From Streptantibioticus rubrisoli (GTDB lineage Bacteria; Actinomycetota; Actinomycetes; Streptomycetales; Streptomycetaceae), in contig NZ_JANFNH010000001.1 of assembly GCF_024436055.1 (NCBI RefSeq), positions 434,001 through 498,000 of the forward strand: a stretch of 64,000 bases of DNA, read 5' to 3'. The notes beneath the pieces are model-generated. The model was not told the origin of the DNA. It ran no database searches and worked only from the letters and a program-made list of their open reading frames with translations. A program made the position numbers and the translations under genes. Shown here piece after piece: positions 21,534-30,008 of this stretch; the first letter of the stretch is position 1, and every line of letters begins with the position of its first letter.

Positions 21534-21902
21534 ATGACCATCCAACACCCCGCGGAGCGTGGCGGCGCGAGCCGCGGTACGTTCGCGCGGTTTGCCGAGT
21601 GGGGTTCCAACCTCACCAGTTCGCCGCTGTTCTTCTCGTTCTGCGCGCTGCTCGTCGGAGCGTTCGTCGCGGTGCACGCGGCGGGGCTGTCGTTGCATTG
21701 GCAGCACGTCGCGGGCGATGCGATGGGCGCGGTCACGCTGCTGTTGCTGGCGTTGTTGAAGAACGCGGAGCGCCGTGCGGAGCACGCCGTCCAGCGGAAG
21801 CTGGACGCCCTCGCGACCGCCATGCTTCACCAGTGGCAAGGCGAGCCGGGCAAGGCGCGGGAGTGCCTTGAGGAGGCGATCGGAATGGAAGAGCAGCTCT
21901 GA
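21534..21902 (+). CDS. Low-affinity iron permease-like small membrane protein
   Basis: A 122-residue protein with two membrane helices (about 30-48 and 60-76) and a cytoplasmic C-terminal helix (KNAERRAEHAVQRKLDALA). The pattern FARFAEWGSNLTSSPLFFSFC followed by two helices is that of the low-affinity Fe/Cu permease family, found in both fungi and bacteria. Iron transport by the bacterial members is not well proven. No ribosome binding site is visible, so the transcript may be leaderless. Confidence 0.75.
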   Translation: MTIQHPAERGGASRGTFARFAEWGSNLTSSPLFFSFCALLVGAFVAVHAAGLSLHWQHVAGDAMGAVTLLLLALLKNAERRAEHAVQRKLDALATAMLHQWQGEPGKARECLEEAIGMEEQL

Positions 21903-21942
21903 CGCGTGACGCGCGGCGGAGTTGCCCCACTCGGCCACCGGC

Positions 21943-22518
21943 TCAGTGGTGGACGGCCGTGCACTGTCCGTCGGAGAACATCGGAGTGGTGTCAACGGGC
22001 AGGCCGGGCTCGGCGTTGACCACGATGTCGGCGCTCTGGGTGATCGACCCCTCGCAGTCGTCGAGCGCGGGTTCCGGCTGCGAACTGGCGGGCCCCATCC
22101 ACAAGTCGACGTGGTGGACGCCGTTTTGCCAGTCGGAACTGCACTCCGCGCAGCCGTCCTCCATGATGAAGTACTTCTGGAGGAACGGGACGTAGATGCG
22201 GGTGCCGGGGGCGAACTCGCCCGGGTCGGTGGCGAAGGTCGCGGGTCGGTCGTACGTGCCGAGGTCCTCGGTCGCCTCGCTGTGGATCTGCGGATAGGCG
22301 ATCTGAGCGGTGCCGTAGTGGCCGTTCCCGTCGTCGTTGTCGTTGTACCCGTACGACGTCACGTTGACGTTGATGGTCTGGCTGTCCGCGGGCCGCGTCA
22401 CGAGAGAACGGGCGCCCGCGGCGGGGGAGTTGGTGTGCGCCGACGCGGAGGGCGGGACGAGGGCGAGCGAGAGGGCGCCCGCGGCTATCAACAGGGGTGG
22501 GGTCAGACGATGACGCAT
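21943..22518 (-). CDS. Secreted protein of unknown function (possible double-psi barrel)
   Basis: A 191-residue exported protein with a clear signal peptide (MRHRLTPPLLIAAGALSLAL, cleavage after SASA near residue 28). The mature part has NVTSYGYNDND, GEFAPGTRIYVPFLQKYFIM, EDGCAECSSDW and HHVDLWMG. The arrangement of a glycine-rich start, GTRIYVP and HVDLW resembles the 3D/RlpA/expansin-like double-psi barrel fold, but the catalytic residues of lytic members cannot be assigned, so this is a guess. Four cysteines may form two disulfides. The operator-like palindrome at 22774-22788 lies 255 nt upstream on the same strand, with a small reading frame in between. Confidence 0.7.
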   Translation of the reverse strand: MRHRLTPPLLIAAGALSLALVPPSASAHTNSPAAGARSLVTRPADSQTINVNVTSYGYNDNDDGNGHYGTAQIAYPQIHSEATEDLGTYDRPATFATDPGEFAPGTRIYVPFLQKYFIMEDGCAECSSDWQNGVHHVDLWMGPASSQPEPALDDCEGSITQSADIVVNAEPGLPVDTTPMFSDGQCTAVHH

Positions 22519-22632
22519 GGGTTCTCCTATGTGGGGGGCGGACCCGCGTGCGTGGTGTGCGCGCCGAGGGGCGAGGGAGTGCGCGAACCTCTCGGCGTGC
22601 GGTCCGTGTGGATCCGTGTGGATCCGTGCGAC

Positions 22633-22719
22633 TCAGTGGTGCGGGTCCGTGACGGTGACGTTGAACTCGGCCGCCCACGGCGCTGCGGACAGCAGGCAGC
22701 GAGCGGTGGAGCGCTTCAT
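22633..22719 (-). pseudogene. 28-codon reading frame with signal-peptide-like start (probable gene remnant)
   Basis: An ATG with a strong ribosome binding site (CGGAGGCCTC) opens a 28-codon frame starting MKRSTARCLLSAAPWA and ending AEFNVTVTDPHH. The start looks like the first half of a signal peptide whose hydrophobic core has been lost, and the end looks like the tail of a secreted protein. An internal deletion of a secreted-enzyme gene would explain both. It lies 55 nt downstream of the palindrome at 22774-22788, on the same strand. It could also be a genuine leader peptide for the 21943-22518 gene. Confidence 0.4.
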
Positions 22720-22773
22720 CGAGGCCTCCGTTTGTGGGGGAGGAGGTTGATGGGTCGCCAACGGAGCGGCGGT

Positions 22774-22788
22774 TAGGAAAGTTTCCTA
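22774..22788. promoter_or_regulatory. Operator-like palindrome TAGGAAA-G-TTTCCTA
   Basis: A perfect 7-bp inverted repeat with a single central base. From memory it resembles the TTAGGAAA/TTTCCTAA palindromes in front of Streptomyces secreted-glycanase genes, such as the chitosanase gene controlled by the ROK-family repressor CsnR. It could control the minus-strand remnant and secreted protein, or the plus-strand ankyrin gene. Confidence 0.6.
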
Positions 22789-22953
22789 TCCGTGACGCGT
22801 GACTGTAGGCCCGCCACCACCGCCGGGTCAACCCTCCGGGAGACGCCTGAGCCCCAACGCGCCGAGGAGCCACGGGCGTTGTCAGACCCGTCTGCGATGG
22901 TGTGGGTACGCGGCTGGGGGGCAGGAGCCGCCCGGATCGACGCTGGAGGGGGC

Positions 22954-23937
22954 ATGGTGGCAGTTCGGGGTGACGGCTGGACAGGCATGGGATGTGAGGA
23001 ATGGCGGGACTACGGCAGCATCCGGCGGCGCCTGGACCAGGGAGCCGACCCAGAGGCGTGGAGCGGTGGACGGCCGCTGCACCGGGCAGCGGTGTTCGGC
23101 TCACCGGACGTCGTCGCGGAACTGGCCCGCCGCGTCGCGGATGTGGACGCGCTGGAGAACGGGACGACCGCGTTGTGGGAGGCGGTCGTCTCCCGCCGCC
23201 CCGACAACGCGCGGGCCCTCGCCGCTGCCGGAGCGGACCCCTGGCGGCCCTTGATCGGAGGCTGGTCGGCGGGTCGGCTCAGCTTGGCCGGACCGACGCC
23301 GGACCTGTTCGCCCTGTCTGAGGGGGAGCGCGGGCTGACCGCGGCGGAGCGTGCGCTCGCGCAGGAAGGCAGTCGGCTGATCACGGCGTTGGGAGATATC
23401 TACTACGAGGGAACGGGCCTGGCCTGCGTGGCCGGGATCCACGCCGAGGAAGCGATACGCCGCTTGGCCGGGAAGCCAGCCACCACCGAGGAGTTGGACG
23501 TACTGCTGGCGGCACCCCACGAGTACGACCCGGACGAGGCCCTGCGGATCGTCGGCGTGACGACCGTGCCGGGCGGCTGTGTCATCACCCAGCCGTGGGG
23601 TTACGCGCCGACAGCGCCGGGCGTGCTGACCCGGCTGTCCGTCGGCACCGTCTGCTACGGCATGTACGCCAACCCCAAGAGCGGCAACCAGGGCAGCATC
23701 GTCCGCGACAAAACCATCGAAGGCTGGGACCTCCACCCGGGCGGCGGACCGAACCTGGACGACACACCCGATGAAGTCCTGGTCTCGTACCTCTACGACT
23801 GCAACCCGGTGGCCTACTCGTGTGACCGGGTGGGATTGCGCCTGACCGACGCACGCGCCGTGGTAGGGCCACCCGACACATGGGTCGAACTGCCATGGCG
23901 TGACTACTGGGAGGAATGGAAGAACTGGGAGCTCTGA
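22954..23937 (+). CDS. Ankyrin-repeat protein
   Basis: A 327-residue cytoplasmic protein. Residues about 10-100 contain ankyrin-type repeats (GADPEAWSGGRPLHRAAVFGS, VDALENGTTALWEAVVSRR, ARALAAAGADPWRP). The C-terminal 200 residues (AGPTPDLFALSEGE, IVGVTTVPGGCVITQPWGYAP, GLRLTDARAVVGPPDTWVELP) are not recognised as an enzyme. The same architecture is common in Streptomyces without known function. The frame is open from 22792; the ATG at 22954 is preferred because GGAGGGGG precedes it and homology starts near there. Confidence 0.78.
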   Translation: MVAVRGDGWTGMGCEEWRDYGSIRRRLDQGADPEAWSGGRPLHRAAVFGSPDVVAELARRVADVDALENGTTALWEAVVSRRPDNARALAAAGADPWRPLIGGWSAGRLSLAGPTPDLFALSEGERGLTAAERALAQEGSRLITALGDIYYEGTGLACVAGIHAEEAIRRLAGKPATTEELDVLLAAPHEYDPDEALRIVGVTTVPGGCVITQPWGYAPTAPGVLTRLSVGTVCYGMYANPKSGNQGSIVRDKTIEGWDLHPGGGPNLDDTPDEVLVSYLYDCNPVAYSCDRVGLRLTDARAVVGPPDTWVELPWRDYWEEWKNWEL

Positions 23938-23966
23938 CGCGTCAGCTCAAGCATCCGCGTCAGAGC
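23931..23966. terminator. Terminator overlapping the ankyrin gene stop codon
   Basis: An 11-bp perfect stem (GCTCTGACGCG with CGCGTCAGAGC) around a 14-nt loop. The stop codon lies inside the left arm. It also serves the convergent beta-lactamase gene. Confidence 0.8.
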
Positions 23967-24055
23967 CGGAGTTGGGCGAGGTGGCGGGGTTCGACCACGG
24001 TGCTGCCGAGCGGTTCGACGGGTGTCGGCCCCGACGACCCGCGGCTCGGGACTGA

Positions 24056-24964
24056 TCAGTTCAGGGCGGCCAGAGCCGTCTTGGTGGCCTGCGCGATCAG
24101 GGCGTCGTCCGAACGGGCGTTGACCTCGCCCCGGTCGGACAGGACGGCGATGGCGATGGGACCGCCGCCGTGGTTCGGCCAGGTGACCGCGATGTCGTTG
24201 CGGGTTCCGTACTTGCCGTTCCCGGTCTTGTCGCCGACCTTCCAGCCCGCGGGGACACCGGCCCGGATGTAAGGGCCGCCGGTCGTGTTGCCCAGTAGCC
24301 AGTTCCTGAGCAGCTGTTGCCGGTTGTGCGCGAGTGCGTCGCCGAGGACGAGGCGGCGCAGGTCGGTGGCGAGTGCGCGGGGCGTGCTGGTGTCTCGCTT
24401 GTCGCCCGGGGTCGCCTCGTTGAGGGTCGGCTCGGTGCGGTTGGTGTTGGTGGTCGTATCTCCCAGATCGCGCAGTGCGCGTTGCAGGCCTGCCGGGCCG
24501 CCGAGGTGGTCGAGGACGAGGTTGGCCGCCGTGTTGTCGCTGTACTCCACGGCCGCGCTGGCCAGTTCGCGTAGCGGCATGCCCGTGGCCAGGTGCCGCG
24601 AGGTGACCGGCGCCCACTGCTGCAGGTCCGTGGAGCGGTACCTCACCACCTGGTCCAACTCCCCGTCCGAGGCGTGGCGCAGCAGGACGCCCGCGGCGAG
24701 AGCCTTGAAGGTCGAGGCGTGCGCGAACCGTTCGTCCGCGCGGTAGGTCACCTCCCGACCGGTGCCGGTGTCCAGCACGTACACCCCGAGCCGGGCGCCG
24801 AAGCGCTGCTCAAGCTGGTGGAAGGAGTTGGCCGCCGGGGCTGTGGAGGCACCGCTGTGGGAACCCGCCGGTGCGCTGGCGCCGTTCGCGGCGCATCCGG
24901 TCAACACCATGGCAGCCGACAGCGGGGCGGCGAGCAGAGCGGTACGAAGCTTTGTGAAGAGCAT
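24056..24964 (-). CDS. blaL: Class A beta-lactamase, predicted lipoprotein
   Basis: A 302-residue serine beta-lactamase hydrolysing penicillins or cephalosporins. It has all class A elements: STFK with the nucleophile serine, SDN ([10 protein letters not shown]), the omega-loop EPTLN with the general-base glutamate, and KTG ([11 protein letters not shown]). The N terminus is a lipoprotein signal with lipobox LTGC, so the enzyme is likely tethered outside the membrane. The ATG at 24964 is preferred; an upstream GTG at 24988 is possible. It is divergent from a LysR gene with a T-N11-A box between them, the arrangement of the Streptomyces cacaoi blaL/blaA/blaB locus. Confidence 0.93.
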   Translation of the reverse strand: MLFTKLRTALLAAPLSAAMVLTGCAANGASAPAGSHSGASTAPAANSFHQLEQRFGARLGVYVLDTGTGREVTYRADERFAHASTFKALAAGVLLRHASDGELDQVVRYRSTDLQQWAPVTSRHLATGMPLRELASAAVEYSDNTAANLVLDHLGGPAGLQRALRDLGDTTTNTNRTEPTLNEATPGDKRDTSTPRALATDLRRLVLGDALAHNRQQLLRNWLLGNTTGGPYIRAGVPAGWKVGDKTGNGKYGTRNDIAVTWPNHGGGPIAIAVLSDRGEVNARSDDALIAQATKTALAALN

Positions 24965-25020
24965 GATCGACAGGCTGCCGCCCACCACTCATGCGGGCAA
25001 AGACAGATGTGGTCGCTTCC

Positions 25021-25035
25021 ATGCACTTTCGGCAT
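25021..25035. promoter_or_regulatory. LysR-type (BlaA) binding box, T-N11-A
   Basis: ATGC-N7-GCAT is a perfect inverted repeat in the 76-bp space between beta-lactamase and the LysR gene, and T25022 to A25034 gives exactly the T-N11-A spacing of LysR boxes. It should bind the adjacent regulator and control both directions. Confidence 0.75.
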
Positions 25036-25040
25036 AAGAT

Positions 25041-25934
25041 GTGGTCGTGGACTTGGTGGGGGCGTGCCGTGTGTTCGTGCGGGTGGGCGAGCGGGGGAGC
25101 TTCACTCTGGGCGCCGCTGCGGCCGGAGTGCCGCAGCCGGTGGCGAGTCGGCGGATCGCCGCTCTGGAAAAGCACCTGGGCAACGCCCTGTTCGACCGGT
25201 CAGGGCGGCGCGCCGCGCTGACCCCGTTCGGGCGGGACCTGCTGCCGTCCGCGAAGCGGCTGGTTGAGCTCGCGGACACGCTGGAGTGCGACGCCGAACA
25301 GGCCAGGCTCAGGCCGGTTTCGTTCGCCGTCCCCGACATCTGCCCCGTCCGGGAACTGGCCGCACTTGAGGCGGCCGCGCGGGAGTTGGGTACGGTCCTC
25401 GGTTTCCGGACCGCTGGCCCCGCCGCGCGCGGGGAACTGCTCAGCGCCCACGAGGTACGTCTGGCGCTCGTCGCCGTTCCGCCGCAGGAGGCCACCTGGA
25501 CCGTCCCCCTGGGAGTGGCCACCGCGGTCACCACGGACGCGCGGCCCCTGCGCATCGAAACGCTGCGGCCCCGGCAACCCCAGCGCCCCTTCCAGCGGAT
25601 CCGGATCCAACCGGAAGACGACCTGCCGCACATCCGGGACCCCCTGGAGCAACTGGGCCACCGTGCCGCCCTCCTACCCGCGCAGATCACCGTCGCGGCC
25701 TCGCTCACCGCGGCCGTGTCCGAGACTCTACGGAGCAACGCACTGCTGCTGTGCTCGTCCGCGCAGGCCGACGAACTGGGGCTGTACTGGCGGGAGTTGG
25801 CGGGCGCACCCGTTGCCCGCGGGTACCACCTGCGCGCTGGCAGCGGCGACGACGCGCGGCGCCTGAGCGAAGGCCTCTGGGAGCCGATCGCGCGCTGCCT
25901 GGGCGTACCCGGCAACCGACAGGAGCGGCCGTGA
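25041..25934 (+). CDS. blaA: LysR-family regulator of beta-lactamase (BlaA-like)
   Basis: A 297-residue LysR regulator. The N-terminal helix-turn-helix is clear (FTLGAAAAGVPQPVASRRIAALE). The C-terminal half has the usual effector domain, though its sequence is divergent. Starts with GTG at 25041 or 25047; no strong ribosome binding site is seen. It is divergent from the beta-lactamase and overlaps the next gene by the 4-nt GTGA, so the two are translationally coupled. In S. cacaoi the equivalent BlaA activates beta-lactamase transcription together with BlaB. The same role is inferred here from gene order. Confidence 0.88.
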   Translation: MVVDLVGACRVFVRVGERGSFTLGAAAAGVPQPVASRRIAALEKHLGNALFDRSGRRAALTPFGRDLLPSAKRLVELADTLECDAEQARLRPVSFAVPDICPVRELAALEAAARELGTVLGFRTAGPAARGELLSAHEVRLALVAVPPQEATWTVPLGVATAVTTDARPLRIETLRPRQPQRPFQRIRIQPEDDLPHIRDPLEQLGHRAALLPAQITVAASLTAAVSETLRSNALLLCSSAQADELGLYWRELAGAPVARGYHLRAGSGDDARRLSEGLWEPIARCLGVPGNRQERP

Positions 25935-26833
25935 ACACCCAGCGGGCCATCCGGGAACTGCGGGCCATGCTCAAGGAGGCGGGGCTGTCCGGCTCGTTCC
26001 TGGTCCGGGACCTGGCCACCGGTGACGAACTCGGCATCACCCCCGATGTCGAGTTGCCGATCGCATCCCTGGTGAAGGTGCCGCTCGCGGTAGCCGTGCT
26101 GCAGCGCGTCCAGGACGGGCGGCTCGACGGCGCCGCCATGATCGACGTGCCACCGGGACGCAACACCTCGCCCGCCCAAGTGGGACTGAGCAGATTCCGC
26201 CACCCGGCCCGGATCGCCGTCGAGGACCTGCTCTACCTCAGTACCGCGCTCAGCGACAACACCGCGTCGGACGCCCTGTTCGGCCTCGTCCCACCCGCAG
26301 ACGTCAACCGCACCCTGGTGAACGCCGGTATCACCGGCATCACCATCCGCCACCTGATGCGCGAACTCATCCAGACACCTGTGCAGCGGTTCGAGCCGCG
26401 CGACGTTCATCTCGCCCAGTCCCTGGCGATCGGCTCCCGCACCGCGGGGCACGGGCACCCGCTCTCCCAACTGGACGTCACCCGTACGAACTCGGGGACG
26501 GCCAGAGCATGCGTCGACCTTCTGCAGGCCCTGTGGGTTCCGGTACATGTCCCGGCTGAGGTCGCCGCGCAGGTGCGCTCGCTCATGGGCGCGAACGTGG
26601 TACGGCACCGACTCGCACCCGACTTCAGTTCGGATGCCACACGCTGGTCGTCCAAGACCGGCACACTGCTCAATCTGCGCCATGAGATCGGCGTGGTCGA
26701 GCACGACGACGGCTCGCGGTACGCCATCGCGGCCCTGACCGAGTCCACGGTGCCCGCCGCCACCCAGCCGACGGCGGAGGCCGTGATGGCACATGTGGCC
26801 CGATCCCTGCACGACCGACTGCGGGCGCGGTAG
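25931..26833 (+). CDS. blaB: BlaB-like penicillin-interactive regulatory protein
   Basis: A 300-residue protein with the fold signature of a serine beta-lactamase: SLVK (S-x-x-K), SDN (LSDNTASDAL) and KTG (SSKTGTLLNL). It lacks the omega-loop ExxLN needed for efficient hydrolysis and has no signal peptide, so it should be cytoplasmic. In S. cacaoi a protein of this type (BlaB) works with BlaA to induce beta-lactamase. The GTG start at 25931 overlaps the LysR stop and has AGGAG 5 nt upstream. It most likely senses a beta-lactam or a cell-wall fragment, or modulates BlaA directly; it is not expected to confer resistance itself. Confidence 0.85.
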   Translation: MNTQRAIRELRAMLKEAGLSGSFLVRDLATGDELGITPDVELPIASLVKVPLAVAVLQRVQDGRLDGAAMIDVPPGRNTSPAQVGLSRFRHPARIAVEDLLYLSTALSDNTASDALFGLVPPADVNRTLVNAGITGITIRHLMRELIQTPVQRFEPRDVHLAQSLAIGSRTAGHGHPLSQLDVTRTNSGTARACVDLLQALWVPVHVPAEVAAQVRSLMGANVVRHRLAPDFSSDATRWSSKTGTLLNLRHEIGVVEHDDGSRYAIAALTESTVPAATQPTAEAVMAHVARSLHDRLRAR

Positions 26834-26922
26834 GCCGAATTGGCGCCCGCTGCTTCGTCCCGTCTCACACGGGATGGGCGATCCACCGCCAGGCCCGTCA
26901 GACGACCCGCCGGACCGTCCGG

Positions 26923-28596
26923 CTACGGGAGTGCGTAGCCGAGGCGGCCGTCTTTGTGCGGGTAGCCCTCGCAGTTGGGGTCGGTGCTGGTCATGTGGTC
27001 GCCGTCGGCGGGGTTGTAGCAGCGGTAGAGAGGTACGGAACCAGGGACCTGGGTCGTGTAGATGTAGCCGAGGCGTTCGTCCTTGTGGGGGTAGCCCTCG
27101 CAGTTGGGGTCGGTGGTGTCGAGGTGGTCGCCGTTGGCGGGGTTGTCGCAGCGGTAGAGGGGGATGGTGTCGGCGACCTGGCGGTCGGGGATGTGGCCGA
27201 GGCGGCCGTCGAGGTCGGGGTAGCCCTCGCAGCTGGTGCTGGTGGTGCTGACGTCGGTGGTGGTGAGGTGGTGGCCGTTGGCGGGGTTGTAGCAGCGGTA
27301 GAGGGCGGTGGGTGGGTGCGGCTGATGGCCGGGCGAGTCCGCGAACGCGACTTCCGGGTAGTTCGGGGACGGACCATCGAGCAGGGGGCTGTGCTGGTGG
27401 CGTAGTTCCTTGTCGAAGAACGCCGCGAGATAGACGCGTTGGAGCTCGATGGCGCGGTCGGGGGCGATCGTGCCCAGGTCTTGGACGAGTTGGGTGGGGG
27501 ACAGCTTGAAGGGGCCGGGCGCCTGGGACCAGAGAGCTTCGTAGTCGATGAAGGAGACGTGCTGGGCGCCGAGCAGCTTCAGGTCGAACCGCTCGCCGTG
27601 CAGGTGCTCCCAGAAGGTCGCCCAGCTCGGATCGTCGTTGCGGGAGTGGTTCTGGGAACTGAACAGCAGGAACGGGCGGTTGAGGTCCCGAGTGGTCTCC
27701 GGTCCGAAGAACTGTCCGTCCAGGTTCGCACCGGCACCGATCCTTGAGTCTGCCTGCATCGCCGCGGGCACCACTGCTCCGCCGAGGGAAGCGCCGAACA
27801 TCCCGATGCGGCTCATGTCTATCGCGCCGGACAGCCCGTGGGGGAGGGGCGCGTGGTCCACGTCCGGGTTGTGGCCGTGGGCGATCACGTTCAACTGGTC
27901 GATGACGAAGCGGGTGTCAGCGACCCGGGTGGCGATCACGCGGGACGCCGGGGTGGTGGGCGGCATGGTGCCAACTTCGAGCCGTCCGCCGGGGAACTGC
28001 ACTTCGCTGTCATCGTGGGTGTCGTCGAGGGTGACGACCAGGTAGCCGCGGCTGGCCAGGTCTTCGGCGAGCGCGGTGCCCGTCGCGCGGTCCGAGCCTC
28101 GCCCAGTCGAGTACAGCACCACCGGCAACTTGCCGACCTTGTGATCAACGGGGGCTCCGGTGTGCCCGGCGGTCGTGGGCAGGGTCACCGTGTTCGGCGG
28201 GATCTGCCAGTTGCCCAGGAAGTGCGCGGCGGCGGCCGACGGCAGCCAAGGTGCGGCGGGATGGTGCGCGGTGTCCGTGGCCGGGTACCACAGCGACACC
28301 ATCAGCTCGCGCGGCTTGTTGCCGGGCTCCCATGGGTCCGTGCGTGTCGTGTCGTGCAGGTGGAGGTCGACCGTCCCGACGCGATGGGGCCCGGTCGGAG
28401 CGGGGAGCGTCAGCTCGCCCGGGGTCTCCGCCGCGCCCAGGGGCGCCGTCTTGGCCGTGGGCGTCCCGGCGGCCTGGTCAGCAGCGGTGGCTGGCACGAT
28501 CCCGGCGCCAAGGACGACGGCCAGTGTGCCTGTGGTACCGGCGACCCGGGCACGCAACCGGCCGTGGTTTCTTCGTGCGTGCTTGGCGTGCTTCAT
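26923..28596 (-). CDS. Secreted alpha/beta hydrolase with C-terminal DUF5648-like repeats
   Basis: A 557-residue exported enzyme. Signal peptide: basic MKHAKHARRNHGRLRAR, hydrophobic core, cleavage after ATAA near residue 40. The catalytic domain (about 60-420) resembles platelet-activating-factor acetylhydrolase or chlorophyllase-like hydrolases, with nucleophile motif GASLGG and IGMFGASLGGAVVPAAM context. The C-terminal 135 residues are three tandem repeats built around LYRCYNPANGHH, TTD, CEGYP and RLG, each with a cysteine pair. They resemble the DUF5648 surface repeat that follows many bacterial hydrolases. The ATG at 28596 has GGAGGAA upstream. The substrate is unknown. Confidence 0.85.
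   Translation of the reverse strand: MKHAKHARRNHGRLRARVAGTTGTLAVVLGAGIVPATAADQAAGTPTAKTAPLGAAETPGELTLPAPTGPHRVGTVDLHLHDTTRTDPWEPGNKPRELMVSLWYPATDTAHHPAAPWLPSAAAAHFLGNWQIPPNTVTLPTTAGHTGAPVDHKVGKLPVVLYSTGRGSDRATGTALAEDLASRGYLVVTLDDTHDDSEVQFPGGRLEVGTMPPTTPASRVIATRVADTRFVIDQLNVIAHGHNPDVDHAPLPHGLSGAIDMSRIGMFGASLGGAVVPAAMQADSRIGAGANLDGQFFGPETTRDLNRPFLLFSSQNHSRNDDPSWATFWEHLHGERFDLKLLGAQHVSFIDYEALWSQAPGPFKLSPTQLVQDLGTIAPDRAIELQRVYLAAFFDKELRHQHSPLLDGPSPNYPEVAFADSPGHQPHPPTALYRCYNPANGHHLTTTDVSTTSTSCEGYPDLDGRLGHIPDRQVADTIPLYRCDNPANGDHLDTTDPNCEGYPHKDERLGYIYTTQVPGSVPLYRCYNPADGDHMTSTDPNCEGYPHKDGRLGYALP
26930..27310. repeat. Three in-gene tandem repeats encoding the C-terminal domain
   Basis: Three related copies of about 125 nt encode the LYRC-x-NPA-x-G-x-H repeats of the hydrolase. 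Near-identical DNA segments (for example GGTAGCCCTCGCAGTTGGGG near 26961 and 27090) suggest recent duplication or gene conversion. Confidence 0.7.
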
Positions 28597-29145
28597 GGGC
28601 AACTTCCTCCGTGAGGGGGGGGCGCCGAGTGATCGGCGAACGGATTGCCGCGCATCGTAGCGGTGTTCAGGGTCTTCGTTGCAACTCCGCTTCGCTGTAG
28701 GGGATTTCGCGTGGTGAGTGACTGTCGGTAGTGACTCGTCATACCTGTTGTGACACCGCAAGCCGCATAAAGGGGCATCGGATACGGCTAACCCTGCGGC
28801 CGGGCCCTGGCTACTGGTCAGTAAATTAAGGGAGTTGACGTGGAGTCATTTGCGGTGCCGGTGAAGATGATGTAGTAATTTTCCCGCGCTTACTGATCAC
28901 CACAGGCCAGGGCGGTGCAACTGGCGACCGCTGCCGTTCGGCGCTCTCGCGTGGCAGCGGGTATGCGCAGCAGAATTAGTCGGTTGCAGCACGTGTGCAA
29001 GGAAAGAGTTCGGGCGCCATGGGTCCGAACCGTATTCCGTGAACCGCACACCGGCCGATCGTGCAGGAACGCCGCCGGGTGATGACCCGGCATGCTCCAG
29101 CGCCAAGCGCGTCACTTCCCCCCACATCTTGAAAGAGTTCCGTAC
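28597..29145. other. Intergenic region, AT-richer than its surroundings
   Basis: About 550 nt between divergent secreted-enzyme genes, with no supported gene. The stretch 28790-28890 is clearly lower in GC and probably holds promoters. TTGACG at 28835 could be a -35 box but no convincing -10 follows at the right distance. Confidence 0.5.
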
Positions 29146-29997
29146 ATGCGACGTTCGCGCGTCATAACTTTGTGGAGACCATTCGCGGTGATCGCGATAA
29201 CCGCGATCACCGCCGCGTTCCTGCTCAGCGGTGGCAACGCCCGGGCCGGTTCCGTGACCGGTTCCGTGACCGGCGGTCAGGGCCACTACGGCAGCATCAA
29301 CGAAAGGTCATCGGCCAGCCTTTCCGCCCATATCGTCGGTCAGGCCGCGGTCGGCAGCACGGTCGCGATGACCTGCCGTGTCCAGGGTGACGCGGTGGAG
29401 AACGACCCCCGATGGATCTGGTCGGACTCCGGATCCTTCTACATAGCCGCCGCTTTCATCAAAGGAAACACCGGCAACCTGCCGGTCTGCTCACCCTCCC
29501 GCTCCCACCCCAGTGGACGGGTGGCCCTCACCATAGACATGCAAAAGCAGGTCCAGGACGAATGGTGCTGGGACGCCACCGGCCTGACCATCGCCAAGTA
29601 CTGGGGTTACACCCAGTACAACCAGTACGACTTCTGCCGCCTTGCGGCCCAGAACGGAAACCTCAGCTGCGACGACCAGCCTGCCACGCTCGACGACATC
29701 GCCAACGGCCTGGCGAACGTGGGGCTGAACAACACCGGATACGACCTTGACCGCAGTGCCTCCTTCTCCCAGGTAGGCAAGGAGATCTACGGCGGCCGTC
29801 CCTTCGCCGTCCGTATCGGATGGAATTCTGGCGGCGGCCACATGAACGTCATCTACGGCTACGACCCGTCATCGCAAATGATCGCGGTCGGCGACCCCTG
29901 GCCGTCCACGCAGACCTACACATGGTGGAACTACAACGACTACGTCAGCAACTCGTCGTTCCAGTGGACCCATTCACGTGTCGGGATACACAAGTAA
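29146..29997 (+). CDS. Secreted papain-like cysteine protease
   Basis: A 283-residue exported protein. A signal sequence (TM-like segment about 10-30) precedes an SH3-like region (about 45-115) and a papain-like domain (about 125-283). Catalytic cysteine lies in QDEWCWDATGLTIAKYWG, catalytic histidine in GGGHMNVIYGYD, and a likely third residue in VGDPWP. The QxxxWCWxA and GGHxxxIYGY motifs match the papain-like/C39-C70 group. It should cleave peptides outside the cell; the target is unknown. The ATG at 29146 follows GAAAGAG. The next gene begins 11 nt downstream, so the two form an operon. Confidence 0.82.
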   Translation: MRRSRVITLWRPFAVIAITAITAAFLLSGGNARAGSVTGSVTGGQGHYGSINERSSASLSAHIVGQAAVGSTVAMTCRVQGDAVENDPRWIWSDSGSFYIAAAFIKGNTGNLPVCSPSRSHPSGRVALTIDMQKQVQDEWCWDATGLTIAKYWGYTQYNQYDFCRLAAQNGNLSCDDQPATLDDIANGLANVGLNNTGYDLDRSASFSQVGKEIYGGRPFAVRIGWNSGGGHMNVIYGYDPSSQMIAVGDPWPSTQTYTWWNYNDYVSNSSFQWTHSRVGIHK

Positions 29998-30008
29998 GGC
30001 GGTCGGCA

